Below, piece after piece: positions 1 through 8,071 of a DNA stretch of 64,000 nucleotides. The notes beneath the pieces were generated by a model. The model searched no databases, had not been told where the DNA came from, and was given only the letters and a program-made list of their open reading frames with translations. This stretch comes from Streptomyces sp. NBC_01429 (GTDB lineage Bacteria; Actinomycetota; Actinomycetes; Streptomycetales; Streptomycetaceae), in NCBI RefSeq assembly GCF_036231945.1, contig NZ_CP109599.1:5235501-5299500 (forward strand), written 5' to 3'. Within the stretch, counting starts at the first letter, position 1. Each line of letters opens with the position of its first letter. Made by a program: the position numbers and the translations under genes.

Positions 1-263
1 CCCGGATGCGGCAGGAAGAGCGAGAGGCTCTGGTCACGGCCGCCGGCGGCGAAGCCGGCGAGGTCCGCGCCGCCGAAGGTGATCCGGACCATGGACGGAC
101 TGAGCCGCCGCACCCTGACGACCTGGAGGGAGAAGAAGCGGAACGGTGCGGTGGCGGCGGACGCGGGCGCGGTCGCGGCGGTGGCGGCGACCTCGGCGGT
201 CGCGGTGGCGGCGGCGGTCTTCGCCGCGGCCCTCTTCGGCGGAGCGGTCTCAGTGATCGTCAT
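1..263 (-). CDS. desF: Siderophore-interacting FAD-binding reductase, N-terminal part (DesF-like)
   Basis: This gene is cut by the left edge, leaving its first 87 codons. Residues 1-40 are an Ala/Thr-rich extension. From about residue 41 the frame reads as the start of the FAD-binding barrel of siderophore-interacting proteins (FRFFSLQVVRVRRL, then RITFGGADLAGF and GRDQSLSLFLPHP). Such enzymes release iron from ferric siderophores in the cytoplasm by reducing it. The ATG lies 4 nt after the stop of the siderophore-binding lipoprotein, so the two are probably co-transcribed. The pair desE-desF next to an iron box is the arrangement that precedes the desferrioxamine genes desABCD in streptomycetes, which would lie beyond the left edge. 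The name rests on that context and on the N-terminal match only. Confidence 0.8.
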   Translation of the reverse strand, partial: MTITETAPPKRAAAKTAAATATAEVAATAATAPASAATAPFRFFSLQVVRVRRLSPSMVRITFGGADLAGFAAGGRDQSLSLFLPHP

Positions 264-267
264 GGGG

Positions 268-1110
268 TCAGCCGACCTTCTTCGCGGTCTCGATGGCCTG
301 GGCCAGATCGTCAAGAATCGGGGCGCACTTGTCGTACGAGAACATGGGCTCGGTGGTCCGTGCGATGACCTGCCCGGCCTTGACGGCGGGCAGCTGCTCC
401 CAGGTCGGCCTGGACTTCAGCGCGTGGGGCCGGAGGGCCGAGGAGCGGTTGTCCATCATGATGATGTCGGCGTCGTACTTGCCGACGTTCTCCCGGCTCA
501 GATCCTCGAAGAAGCCCTGCGCGTCCACCTTGGGGCGCACGAACCGCACGCCCAGCTGCTCGAAGTAGCGGGTGTCGGCGGACATCTTGGCGAGGGAGAC
601 ATAGAAGAGGTCCTGGCCGGCCGAATCGAAGCGCGCCTTCGCCTCCGTGACCTTCGCCGTCCTCAGCTCGGCGCCCAGGGGCGCGGCCAGTTCCGCGTGG
701 CGCTGGATCGCCTTGGGCAGCGTGGTCCCGGCCGCCCGGAGGGCGACGCTCGGCGCGAGGCCGAGGATCTTGGCCTTGGAGGTGTCGAGATCGCCCGCCT
801 GGACGTCGGGCTTGCCGTTCGCCGTCCTCGTCGGGCCGAACACGCCTTTGACCTGGACTCCGTAGTCGTGCAGCGCGGCGGCCGTACCGACGAACGCGAC
901 GATGTTCTCGGGGACGCGGTCGGCCTTGTCGGTCCTGCCCCGGTCGTCTGTGAGCGACCACGGGCCGGTTCTGCCCGTGACCTTCGTCGAGCCCGAGCCG
1001 CTCGTGGCGCCTCTGTCGCCACCGCAGGCGGCGAGCGCGGCACCGAGGCCGGCGCCGCCGGCCGCCAGCAGTCCGCGGCGGGTGAGAGAGGGGACTCGGG
1101 GCTCACGCAT
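268..1110 (-). CDS. desE: Ferric-siderophore-binding lipoprotein (DesE-like), shortened
   Basis: This is the solute-binding lipoprotein of an iron-siderophore ABC importer. It has a twin-arginine start (TRRGLLA) and a lipobox LAAC with the lipidated Cys at residue 29. Typical DesE/FecB-family stretches follow, such as GPWSLTDDRGRT, GTAAALHDYGVQVKGVFGPT and ADIIMMDNRSSALRPHALKSRPTWEQLP. At 280 aa it is short, since relatives as I recall them have about 340-350. Residue 117 (KAKILG) runs straight into LAPSVALRAAGTT, and residue about 165 (FDSAGQ) runs into DLFYVS, so two blocks appear to be missing in frame. A downstream iron box indicates repression by iron. It is followed 4 nt later by desF. 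It may be a working trimmed variant or a decaying gene. Confidence 0.82.
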   Translation of the reverse strand: MREPRVPSLTRRGLLAAGGAGLGAALAACGGDRGATSGSGSTKVTGRTGPWSLTDDRGRTDKADRVPENIVAFVGTAAALHDYGVQVKGVFGPTRTANGKPDVQAGDLDTSKAKILGLAPSVALRAAGTTLPKAIQRHAELAAPLGAELRTAKVTEAKARFDSAGQDLFYVSLAKMSADTRYFEQLGVRFVRPKVDAQGFFEDLSRENVGKYDADIIMMDNRSSALRPHALKSRPTWEQLPAVKAGQVIARTTEPMFSYDKCAPILDDLAQAIETAKKVG

Positions 1111-1162
1111 GGTGATCAGCTCTCTGGGCGCACAGATGTCCGGTCGATGACAGTTCGAAGGC

Positions 1163-1177
1163 AGGTTAGCCTAACCT
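1163..1177 (-). promoter_or_regulatory. Iron box (IdeR/DmdR-type operator) upstream of desE
   Basis: AGGTTAGCCTAACCT is a perfect 7-bp inverted repeat around one central base, matching the actinobacterial iron-box consensus (TTAGGTTAGSCTAACCTAA). It sits 53-67 bp upstream of the desE start on the minus strand, where an iron-loaded DtxR-family repressor would block transcription. The match to the consensus is seen directly. The regulator itself is not in the window. Confidence 0.9.
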
Positions 1178-1254
1178 CACTGAATCGCCCAGAGCGCCTT
1201 TAACCGGCCCGCTCGCCGCACGCCGGACGGGCGCCGGAACGCCCGTCCGTCATC

Positions 1255-2430
1255 TCACCCCGTCAGGCCCAATTCCCGTGCGATCAGCATCCGCTGGACC
1301 TCGCTCGTGCCCTCGCCGATCTCCAGGATCTTGGAGTCGCGCCACATCCTGGCCACGGGATATTCATTCATGAAGCCGTAGCCCCCGTGGATCTGCGTGG
1401 CCTCGCGGGCGTTGTCCACGGCGACCGTCGAGGAGTAGAGCTTCGCGATGGCCGCCTCCTTCTTGAACGGCTGACCGTGCGTGAGCCGGGAGGCGGCGTC
1501 CCGCCACCCGATGCGCGCCATGTGCGCGCGCGTCTCCATGTCGGCGATCTTGAACTGGATGGCCTGGTTGGCGCCGATCGGCCGGCCGAAGGCGTGCCGC
1601 TCCTTCGCGTACGACACGGATTCGTCCACGCACCCCTGGGCGAGACCGGTGGCCAGCGCGGAGATCGCGATCCGGCCCTCGTCCAGGATGCGCAGGAACT
1701 GCGCGTACCCGCGCCCCTCCTCGCCGAGCAGATTCGTCAGCGGGACCCGGACGTCCGCGAACGACAGCTCACGGGTGTCCGACGCGTTCCAGCCGACCTT
1801 GGAGTAGGGGGCGGAGACGGTGAAGCCGGGGGTGCCGGACGGCACGATGATCGCGGAGATCTCCGGACGGGTGCCGGCGGAACCGGACGCGGCCTTGTGG
1901 CCGGTGACGGCCGTGACCGTGACGAGGCCGGTGATGTCCGTACCGGAGTTGGTGATGAAGCACTTGCTGCCGTTGATCACCCACTCGTCGCCGTCCCGCA
2001 CGGCCGTGGTGCGGGTGCCGCCCGCGTCGGAGCCGCAGTCGGGCTCGGTCAGCCCGAACGCGCCGAGCTGCTCGCCCGCGCACAGACTCGGCAGCCACGC
2101 GCGCTTCTGCTCCTCCGTACCGAAGCGGTACACCGGCATCGCGCCGAGCGAGACACCGGCCTCCAACGTGATCGCCACCGAGGAGTCGACCCGGGCCAGC
2201 TCCTCAAGGGCGATACCGAGGGCGAGATAGTCACCGCCCATGCCGCCGTACTCCTCGGGGAACGGCAGCCCGAACAGCCCCATCCGCCCCATCTCCCGCA
2301 CGATCTCGTACGGGAACTCGTGGCGCTCGTAGTAGTCGCCGATCTTGGGCGCGACCACATCGTGCGCGAACGCCTCGACGGTGCGGCGCAGTTCTTCGTG
2401 TTCGGCGGAGAGCCGGTGGTCCAGGGACAT
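1255..2430 (-). CDS. acdH: Acyl-CoA dehydrogenase of branched-chain amino-acid degradation (AcdH-like)
   Basis: This is a 391-aa flavoprotein acyl-CoA dehydrogenase, the last gene of the leucine-degradation operon, expected to oxidise isovaleryl-CoA and related short branched acyl-CoAs with electron transfer to ETF. Visible signatures are FGLTEPDCGSDAGGTRTTA, ITNSGTD and the C-terminal EIGEGTSEVQRMLIAREL. The catalytic base is probably Glu at about residue 373, in the position used by short- and medium-chain enzymes; classical isovaleryl-CoA dehydrogenases have Gly there and place the base elsewhere. The ATG at 2430 is chosen because GAGGAG lies about 11 nt upstream. An in-frame GTG at 2442 overlaps the HMG-CoA lyase stop but leaves no room for a ribosome site. 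Translation is probably coupled to the upstream gene. Confidence 0.9.
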   Translation of the reverse strand: MSLDHRLSAEHEELRRTVEAFAHDVVAPKIGDYYERHEFPYEIVREMGRMGLFGLPFPEEYGGMGGDYLALGIALEELARVDSSVAITLEAGVSLGAMPVYRFGTEEQKRAWLPSLCAGEQLGAFGLTEPDCGSDAGGTRTTAVRDGDEWVINGSKCFITNSGTDITGLVTVTAVTGHKAASGSAGTRPEISAIIVPSGTPGFTVSAPYSKVGWNASDTRELSFADVRVPLTNLLGEEGRGYAQFLRILDEGRIAISALATGLAQGCVDESVSYAKERHAFGRPIGANQAIQFKIADMETRAHMARIGWRDAASRLTHGQPFKKEAAIAKLYSSTVAVDNAREATQIHGGYGFMNEYPVARMWRDSKILEIGEGTSEVQRMLIARELGLTG

Positions 2431-2438
2431 GGCGGGGG

Positions 2439-3395
2439 TCACTCCTCGGGGGACTGCGCCTGATCCGGTGCCAGCGCGCGGACGGTACGGGACGGGCTGG
2501 GACGGCCCAGCCGGCCGGCCAGCCAGACGCTGGTGGCGGTGAGCCGGCCGAGGTCGACCCCGGTTTCGACACCGAGGCCGTCGAGCATCCACACGAGGTC
2601 CTCGGTGGCGAGATTCCCGGTGGCGCTCTTCGCGTACGGGCAGCCACCGAGGCCGCCGGCGGAGGCGTCCACGGTGGTCACGCCGTGCTGGAGCGCGACC
2701 AGGGTGTTGGCGAGGGCCTGGCCGTAGGTGTCGTGGAAGTGCACTCCGACCGCCCCGGCCGCCACGCCCCGCTCGGCCAGCCCGGTGAGCAGCGCCGCCA
2801 CATGGCCGGGGGTGGCGACGCCGATGGTGTCGCCGAGGCTCAGCTCGTCACACCCCAGATCCAGCAGGGACTTGGCGGTCCGCACCACCTGGGCGACGGG
2901 GACCGCGCCCTCCCAGGGATCGCCGAAGCACATGGAGAGATAGCCCCGGACGTGGACGCCCTCCGCGCGGGCCCGGGCGACCACCGGCGCGAACATGGCG
3001 AGCGACTCGTCCACGGACCGGTTGAGATTGGCGCGCGCGAACGACTCGGTGGCGCTGCCGAACACCGCGATACGGCGGGCGCCGAGCGCGAGGGCGCGGT
3101 CCAGTCCGCGCGCGTTCGGCACGAGGACGGGCAGCTCGACGCCGTCGAGGTCACCGAGGAGCGGGAAGAGGTCCTCGGCGTCGGCCAGTTGGGGCACCCA
3201 CTTGGGATGCACGAAGCTGGTCGCCTCGATGGTGGTCAGCCCGGCGTCCGCGAGCCGGTGGATGAACTCCGCCTTGACCTCGGTCGGTACGGTCGCCTTC
3301 TCGTTCTGGAGGCCGTCCCGCGCGCCCACCTCGTGGATACGGACCCGGGAAGGCAGCCCGGACGCGGGAACGGTCATGGGCAGCCCGTCGGTCAT
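2439..3395 (-). CDS. mvaB: Hydroxymethylglutaryl-CoA lyase
   Basis: This 318-aa member of the HMGL-like TIM-barrel family cleaves HMG-CoA to acetoacetate and acetyl-CoA, the final step of leucine breakdown. The N-terminal IHEVGARDGLQNE motif carries the catalytic Arg and metal-binding Asp. Metal-binding HFHDTYGQALAN and the Cys-containing GGLGGCPYAKSATGNLATEDL loop follow near residue 260. The start codon overlaps the stop of the biotin carboxylase subunit (ATGA at 3392-3395), and the acyl-CoA dehydrogenase starts 8 nt after the stop. The length is usual for the family, and the neighbouring carboxylase subunits support this role over other HMGL-like aldolases. Confidence 0.93.
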   Translation of the reverse strand: MTDGLPMTVPASGLPSRVRIHEVGARDGLQNEKATVPTEVKAEFIHRLADAGLTTIEATSFVHPKWVPQLADAEDLFPLLGDLDGVELPVLVPNARGLDRALALGARRIAVFGSATESFARANLNRSVDESLAMFAPVVARARAEGVHVRGYLSMCFGDPWEGAVPVAQVVRTAKSLLDLGCDELSLGDTIGVATPGHVAALLTGLAERGVAAGAVGVHFHDTYGQALANTLVALQHGVTTVDASAGGLGGCPYAKSATGNLATEDLVWMLDGLGVETGVDLGRLTATSVWLAGRLGRPSPSRTVRALAPDQAQSPEE

Positions 3396-5464
3396 GACGC
3401 CTCCTCCTTGGGCGCGGTGGCGGTGGCGGCCTCTGCGGCCGGGGTGGCGGCTTGTGCGGCCGGGCCGGCCGCCTCTGAGACCGGAGCGGCGGCCTCTGAG
3501 ACCGGGGCCGGGGTGACCACCGCCAGCACCTGGTCCATGGCGACCGTCGAGCCGGGGGTGACGTCCAGCTCGCTGACGGTGCCAGCGACCGGCGCGGAGA
3601 TGACGTGCTCCATCTTCATCGCCTCCACGACCAGCAGGCTCTGACCGGCCGTCACCTCGTCCCCGACGGCCACCTTCACGACGGTGACGGTCCCGGGCAT
3701 GGGCGCCGTCAGCGAACCGGCCCCCGCTCCTCCGGCCGCTCCGCGCAGCGCCGCCTCGACGGGGTCGTGGTCCTGGACGTGCCAGCTGTCGCCGTCTCTG
3801 CCGAGCCAGTCACCGGCCCGGTGGAAGGTGTGCGTCACCCCGTCCACGGTGACGGTGACGCGGCCGGGCCCGACGCGGAACCGGTCCTCCGGCCGCATCC
3901 GGTGCGCCACGGGCTCATGTCCCGCGATCCGCAGCCGGTGCACCACGGGATGCGGGTCACCGCCCAGGCGCCAGCCGCTCGGTACGGAGAAGGGGTCCAC
4001 CCATCCCGTGCCCGGGGCGGCGAGCGGGGACGGCTCGGCCGGGGACGGCTCCAGCCTCACCTGGCGGACCGCCGCCGCCGCCGCGTAGACCTCCGGCGGG
4101 ACCGCGTCGTCCACCAGCCCCGCCGCCTCGCGCTCGACCAGCCCCGTGTCCAGGTCGCCCGCGACCACCGCCGGGTGGGCCAGCAGCCGGCGCAGGAACC
4201 CCGCGTTGGTCGGGACGCCCAGGGTGACCGTCTCCGCGAGGGCCGCGCGCAGCCGGCGCAGGGCCGTGGGCCGGTCGGGGCCGTGGGCGATGATCTTGGC
4301 GAGCATCGGGTCGTACCGGGAGCCGACCTCGGTGCCCTCGCCGAGGCCCGAGTCCGTCCGCACGCCCTCGCCGCCCGCCTCGCTCAGGGCCAGCACCGTA
4401 CCGCCCGAGGGCAGGAAGTCCCGGCCCGGATCCTCGGCGCACAGCCGTGCCTCCACCGCGTGGCCGGTGAAGGTGATGTCGTCCTGCGCGAAGGGGAGCT
4501 TCTCCCCGGCGGCGACGCGCAGCTGCCACTCCACCAGGTCCAGGCCGGTGATCAGCTCGGTGACGGGGTGCTCGACCTGGAGGCGGGTGTTCATCTCCAT
4601 GAAGAAGTACGACGCGGGGTCCCGGCCCGGGACGATGAACTCGACCGTCCCCGCGCCCGCGTACCCGCAGGAGCGCGCCGCCCGCACCGCCGCCTCGCCC
4701 ATCGCCGCGCGGGTCGCCTCGTCCAGCAGGACGGACGGCGCCTCCTCGACGACCTTCTGGTGCCGGCGCTGGAGCGAGCACTCGCGCTCGCCCAGATGCA
4801 CCACGTTCCCGAAGGAGTCCGCCAGGATCTGGATCTCGATATGGCGCGGGCGGTCCACCCACCGCTCCACCAGCAGCGTGTCGTCCCCGAAGGAGGAGCG
4901 CGCCTCGCGGCGGGCCGCCGCGATCTCCTCGGCGAGGACCGACTCGGAGCGCACCAGCCGCATGCCCTTGCCGCCGCCGCCCGCAGACGGCTTCAGCAGC
5001 ACCGGCATCCCGATCGCGCCCGCGGCGTCCGCCAGCTCGGCGTCGCTCAGCCCGCTGCCCGAGGAGCCGGGCACCACCGGGACCCCGGCCGCCCGCACCG
5101 ACTCCTTGGCGCGGATCTTGTCCCCCATCAGCTCGATCGCTGAGGCGGGTGGCCCGATGAACACCAGCCCCGCGTCCGCGCACGCCCTGGCGAAGGCCGC
5201 GTTCTCCGCGAGGAAGCCGTAGCCGGGGTGGACCGCCTCAGCGCCCGTGCGGGCCGCAGCCGCCAGCAGCCGGTCGATCGAGAGGTAGCTCATCGACGCG
5301 GCGGCCGGGCCGATCCGGACGGCCGTGTCGGCCTCCCGCACATGCCGGGCGTCCTCGTCCGCGTCGCTGAAGACCGCCACCGAGCGCACGCCCAGCTCGC
5401 GCAGGGTGCGGATGACGCGGACCGCGATCTCACCGCGGTTGGCGACCAGAACCGTGTCGAACAT
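3392..5464 (-). CDS. liuD: Methylcrotonyl-CoA carboxylase biotin-carboxylase/BCCP subunit
   Basis: This is a 690-aa biotin-dependent acyl-CoA carboxylase alpha subunit. Its domains in order are the biotin carboxylase N-domain (FDTVLVANRGEIAVRV), the ATP-grasp domain with the Gly-rich loop (KPSAGGGGKGM), the biotin carboxylase C-domain, and a biotinyl domain with EAMKMEH, whose biotinylated Lys is at about residue 617. It carboxylates biotin for transfer to 3-methylcrotonyl-CoA by the partner encoded just upstream. The last 40 residues are an Ala/Pro/Glu-rich tail of short repeats (APVSEAA units) with no counterpart in the domain. The ATG at 5464 has GAGGG nearby; an in-frame ATG at 5491 is also possible. 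Acetyl- or propionyl-CoA specificity cannot be excluded from sequence, but the HMG-CoA lyase neighbour favours methylcrotonyl-CoA. Confidence 0.9.
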   Translation of the reverse strand: MFDTVLVANRGEIAVRVIRTLRELGVRSVAVFSDADEDARHVREADTAVRIGPAAASMSYLSIDRLLAAAARTGAEAVHPGYGFLAENAAFARACADAGLVFIGPPASAIELMGDKIRAKESVRAAGVPVVPGSSGSGLSDAELADAAGAIGMPVLLKPSAGGGGKGMRLVRSESVLAEEIAAARREARSSFGDDTLLVERWVDRPRHIEIQILADSFGNVVHLGERECSLQRRHQKVVEEAPSVLLDEATRAAMGEAAVRAARSCGYAGAGTVEFIVPGRDPASYFFMEMNTRLQVEHPVTELITGLDLVEWQLRVAAGEKLPFAQDDITFTGHAVEARLCAEDPGRDFLPSGGTVLALSEAGGEGVRTDSGLGEGTEVGSRYDPMLAKIIAHGPDRPTALRRLRAALAETVTLGVPTNAGFLRRLLAHPAVVAGDLDTGLVEREAAGLVDDAVPPEVYAAAAAVRQVRLEPSPAEPSPLAAPGTGWVDPFSVPSGWRLGGDPHPVVHRLRIAGHEPVAHRMRPEDRFRVGPGRVTVTVDGVTHTFHRAGDWLGRDGDSWHVQDHDPVEAALRGAAGGAGAGSLTAPMPGTVTVVKVAVGDEVTAGQSLLVVEAMKMEHVISAPVAGTVSELDVTPGSTVAMDQVLAVVTPAPVSEAAAPVSEAAGPAAQAATPAAEAATATAPKEEAS

Positions 5465-5499
5465 TCCCGCCCTCAACTCTTCCGCTCCCATGGCCGCCC

Positions 5500-7116
5500 T
5501 CACATCCGGAAGACGCCGAAGCCCGGCTCGCCCAGTGGGGCGTTGGCACACGCCGTCAGGGCCAGACCCACCACCTGCCGGGTCTCCAGCGGGTCGATCA
5601 CCCCGTCGTCCCAGAGCCGCGCGGTCGCGTAATAGGCGTTGCCCTGGGACTCGTACTGCGCGCGGATCGGGTGCTTGAAGGACTCCTCGTCCGCCGCCGG
5701 CCACTCCTCGCCGCGCCCCTCGATCTGGTCGCGCTTGACGGTCGCGAGGACGGAGGCGGCCTGCTCGCCGCCCATCACCGAGATCTTGGCGTTCGGCCAC
5801 ATCCACAGGAAGCGGGGGGAGTAGGCCCGGCCGCACATCGAGTAGTTGCCCGCCCCGTACGAGCCGCCCACCACGACCGTCAGCTTCGGGACGCGCGCGC
5901 AGGCCACCGCCGTGACCATCTTCGCGCCGTGCTTGGCGATGCCGCCCGCCTCGTAGTCCCGGCCGACCATGAAGCCGGAGATGTTCTGGAGGAAGAGCAG
6001 CGGGATCCCGCGCTGGTCGCACAGCTCGATGAAGTGCGCGCCCTTCTGGGCCGATTCGGAGAACAGGATGCCGTTGTTCGCGACGATCCCGACCGGATGG
6101 CCGTGGATCCGCGCGAAGCCGGTGACCAGTGTCGTACCGAACTCGGACTTGAACTCGGCGAACCGCGAGCCGTCCACCACACGGGCGATGACCTCGCGGA
6201 CGTCGTAGGGCGTACGCGAGTCGACCGGCACCACCCCGTACAGCCCCGCCGGATCGGCCTTGGGCTCCTCGACCGGCTCGACGGACCAGGGCAGCTCCCC
6301 GCGCGCGGGGAGCGTGGAGACGATGGTGCGCACGATCCGCAGCGCGTGCGCGTCGTCCTCCGCGAGGTGGTCGGTGACCCCCGACGTACGGGAGTGGACC
6401 TCGCCGCCGCCCAGCTCCTCCGCCGTGACGACCTCGCCCGTCGCGGCCTTCACCAGCGGCGGCCCGCCGAGGAAGATCGTCCCCTGGCCGCGCACGATCA
6501 CGGCCTCGTCGCTCATCGCCGGGACGTACGCGCCGCCCGCCGTGCACGAACCGAGCACCGCCGCGATCTGCGGGATGCCGGCGCCGGACATCCTGGCCTG
6601 GTTGTAGAAGATCCGCCCGAAGTGGTCACGGTCGGGGAAGACCTCGTCCTGCATCGGCAGGAAGGCACCGCCGGAGTCCACGAGATACAGGCACGGGAGC
6701 CGGTTCTCCAGGGCGACCTCCTGGGCGCGGAGGTGCTTCTTCACCGTCAGCGGGTAATACGTGCCCCCCTTGACCGTGGCGTCATTGGCGACCACCACGC
6801 ACTCCCGGCCGCTGACCCGGCCGATCCCCGCGATCACCCCGGCGGCCGGGGCCGCCCCTCCGTACATCCCCTCCGCGGCGAGCGGCGCCAGCTCGAGGAA
6901 GGGGGAGCCGGGGTCCAGCAGCGTGTCCACCCGGTCGCGCGGGAGCAGCTTCCCGCGCGCCGTGTGCCGCGCGCGGGCCTTCTCGCCGCCGCCCAGCCGC
7001 GCCGCCGCCAACCGGGCGCGCAGAGCGTCGGCCAGCTCCTCGTGGGCCGCCTCGTTGGCCCGCCAGGAACTCGCCGCCGGATCGGCGGTGCTCGTCAGCA
7101 CGGGTGCCTGCCGCAT
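5500..7116 (-). CDS. liuB: Methylcrotonyl-CoA carboxylase carboxyltransferase subunit
   Basis: This is a 538-aa carboxyltransferase beta subunit and the first gene of the leucine operon. It has the two crotonase-like halves of the family, with GGTYYPLTVKKHLRAQEVA, YLVDSGGAFLPMQDEVFPDRDHFGRIFYNQARMS, GSCTAGGAYVPAMSDE and the C-terminal GGSYGAGNYSMCGRAY oxyanion region. It transfers carboxyl from biotin to 3-methylcrotonyl-CoA, giving 3-methylglutaconyl-CoA. The ATG follows GGGGAGAGCG. The order liuB, liuD, mvaB, acdH with overlaps or gaps of under 40 nt indicates one transcript. An enoyl-CoA hydratase for methylglutaconyl-CoA is not in this operon and must lie elsewhere. Confidence 0.92.
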   Translation of the reverse strand: MRQAPVLTSTADPAASSWRANEAAHEELADALRARLAAARLGGGEKARARHTARGKLLPRDRVDTLLDPGSPFLELAPLAAEGMYGGAAPAAGVIAGIGRVSGRECVVVANDATVKGGTYYPLTVKKHLRAQEVALENRLPCLYLVDSGGAFLPMQDEVFPDRDHFGRIFYNQARMSGAGIPQIAAVLGSCTAGGAYVPAMSDEAVIVRGQGTIFLGGPPLVKAATGEVVTAEELGGGEVHSRTSGVTDHLAEDDAHALRIVRTIVSTLPARGELPWSVEPVEEPKADPAGLYGVVPVDSRTPYDVREVIARVVDGSRFAEFKSEFGTTLVTGFARIHGHPVGIVANNGILFSESAQKGAHFIELCDQRGIPLLFLQNISGFMVGRDYEAGGIAKHGAKMVTAVACARVPKLTVVVGGSYGAGNYSMCGRAYSPRFLWMWPNAKISVMGGEQAASVLATVKRDQIEGRGEEWPAADEESFKHPIRAQYESQGNAYYATARLWDDGVIDPLETRQVVGLALTACANAPLGEPGFGVFRM

Positions 7117-7131
7117 CGCTCTCCCCGCCCC

Positions 7132-7258
7132 TTCTTCTTCTCTTCCACGGTCTTCGGTTCTTCGGTCTGCGGTTCTTCGGTGTTTCTCTTCGGTCCCTCC
7201 GCCCGGTCCGGCGGTCTGTGCGCCCAGTCCGACGGTCTGTCCGCCCGGTCCGGCCCAC
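7132..7258. repeat. Low-complexity tract upstream of the leucine operon
   Basis: The first 130 bp upstream of liuB consist of two degenerate direct-repeat series: TTCTTCGGT-type units at about 7130-7195, then CCGCCCGGTCCGGCGGTCTGT-like units to about 7258. They would form a long 5' leader on the minus-strand transcript. No gene is visible in it. Confidence 0.6.
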
Positions 7259-7264
7259 GTGGGA

Positions 7265-7310
7265 GTTAGTGAGCGTTAACTTCAGTCTCTCCAGGTTAAC
7301 GCTCGCTAAC
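7265..7310. promoter_or_regulatory. Twin TetR-family operators between tetR and the leucine operon
   Basis: GTTAGTGAGCGTTAAC (7265-7280) and GTTAACGCTCGCTAAC (7295-7310) are two copies of a GTTA-N8-TAAC dyad whose inner CG steps also pair. The two copies are near-mirror images of each other, 30 bp centre to centre. They lie immediately upstream of the tetR start and in the leader/promoter zone of the opposing operon. TetR-family repressors of acyl-CoA pathways bind sites of this form; autoregulation and control of the liu operon by the adjacent gene is inferred. Confidence 0.8.
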
Positions 7311-7319
7311 CCCGCCGTC

Positions 7320-7325
7320 TAGAAT
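7320..7325 (+). promoter_or_regulatory. -10 element for a leaderless tetR transcript
   Basis: TAGAAT ends 8 nt before the ATG of the TetR gene, and a TTAACG inside the second operator stands 18 bp upstream as a possible -35. Transcription would begin at or within a few bases of the ATG, and no Shine-Dalgarno sequence is present, so the messenger is probably leaderless. The second operator would then overlap the -35 region. Confidence 0.55.
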
Positions 7326-7333
7326 GATTTCTC

Positions 7334-8020
7334 ATGAGCACCAGGACCGCGGCGCCGACCCGCCGTGAGCAGATCCTCAAACAGGCGGCACGCCTCTTCG
7401 CCGAGCGCGGCTTCCACGGGGTCGGGGTCGACGAGATAGGGGCCGCCGTCGGTATCAGCGGTCCCGGGCTGTACCGGCACTTCGCGGGCAAGGAGGCGAT
7501 GCTCGCCGAACTGCTGGTCGGCATCAGCAGCCGGCTGCTGGACGGCGGAAAGCTACGGGTGCGCGAAGCGGGCCCCGACGGCGACCCGTCGGCTCTGCTC
7601 GCCGCGCTGATCGACGGCCATATCGACTTCGCCCTCGACGACCGCCCGCTGATCACCCTCCACGACCGGGAGCTGGACCGGCTGCGGGACAGCGACCGCA
7701 AGCTGGTGCGCCAGTTCCAGCGGCAGTACGTCGAGCTGTGGGTCACGGTCGTACGGGAGCTGTACCCGCACGTCCCGGAAGCGCGGGCCCGCGGCGCCGT
7801 CCACGCCGTCTTCGGCCTGCTGAACTCCACCCCGCACCTCGGCCCGTACGGCGGCGGCCCGCCGGGCCGCGCGGCGACGGAGTCCCTGCTGCGCCGCCTC
7901 GCGCACGGCGCGTTCGCGGCGCTGGGCGACGACGGGGACGGGGGCGCGGCCGGCGGCCACCACGCGGCCGGCGGCCACCGCGAGGCCGACAACGACCGCG
8001 CGGACGGCGAAGGCGTCTGA
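7334..8020 (+). CDS. TetR-family regulator of the leucine-degradation operon
   Basis: This 228-aa protein has a TetR N-terminal helix-turn-helix (REQILKQAARLFAERGFHGVGVDEIGAAVGISGPGLYRHFAGKEAMLAELL, residues about 12-60) and an all-helical ligand domain. Residues after about 205 are a Gly/His/Asp-rich low-complexity tail. It is divergent from the liu operon with twin GTTA-N8-TAAC dyads between them, so it most likely represses both that operon and itself, relieved by an acyl-CoA intermediate. The ATG is chosen because a -10 box lies just upstream and no ribosome site precedes it. The effector is unknown. Confidence 0.88.
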   Translation: MSTRTAAPTRREQILKQAARLFAERGFHGVGVDEIGAAVGISGPGLYRHFAGKEAMLAELLVGISSRLLDGGKLRVREAGPDGDPSALLAALIDGHIDFALDDRPLITLHDRELDRLRDSDRKLVRQFQRQYVELWVTVVRELYPHVPEARARGAVHAVFGLLNSTPHLGPYGGGPPGRAATESLLRRLAHGAFAALGDDGDGGAAGGHHAAGGHREADNDRADGEGV

Positions 8021-8046
8021 CACCGGCCTCGCCGGCATCAGACGCC
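8012..8046. terminator. Hairpin terminator between tetR and peroxiredoxin genes
   Basis: GGCGTCTGA (8012-8020, including the tetR stop codon) pairs perfectly with TCAGACGCC (8038-8046), and an inner CCGG/CCGG pair extends the stem. The two flanking genes converge, so it can serve both. Confidence 0.65.
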
Positions 8047-8071
8047 CGTCCCGCTCAGGAAAGCCTCCGGC

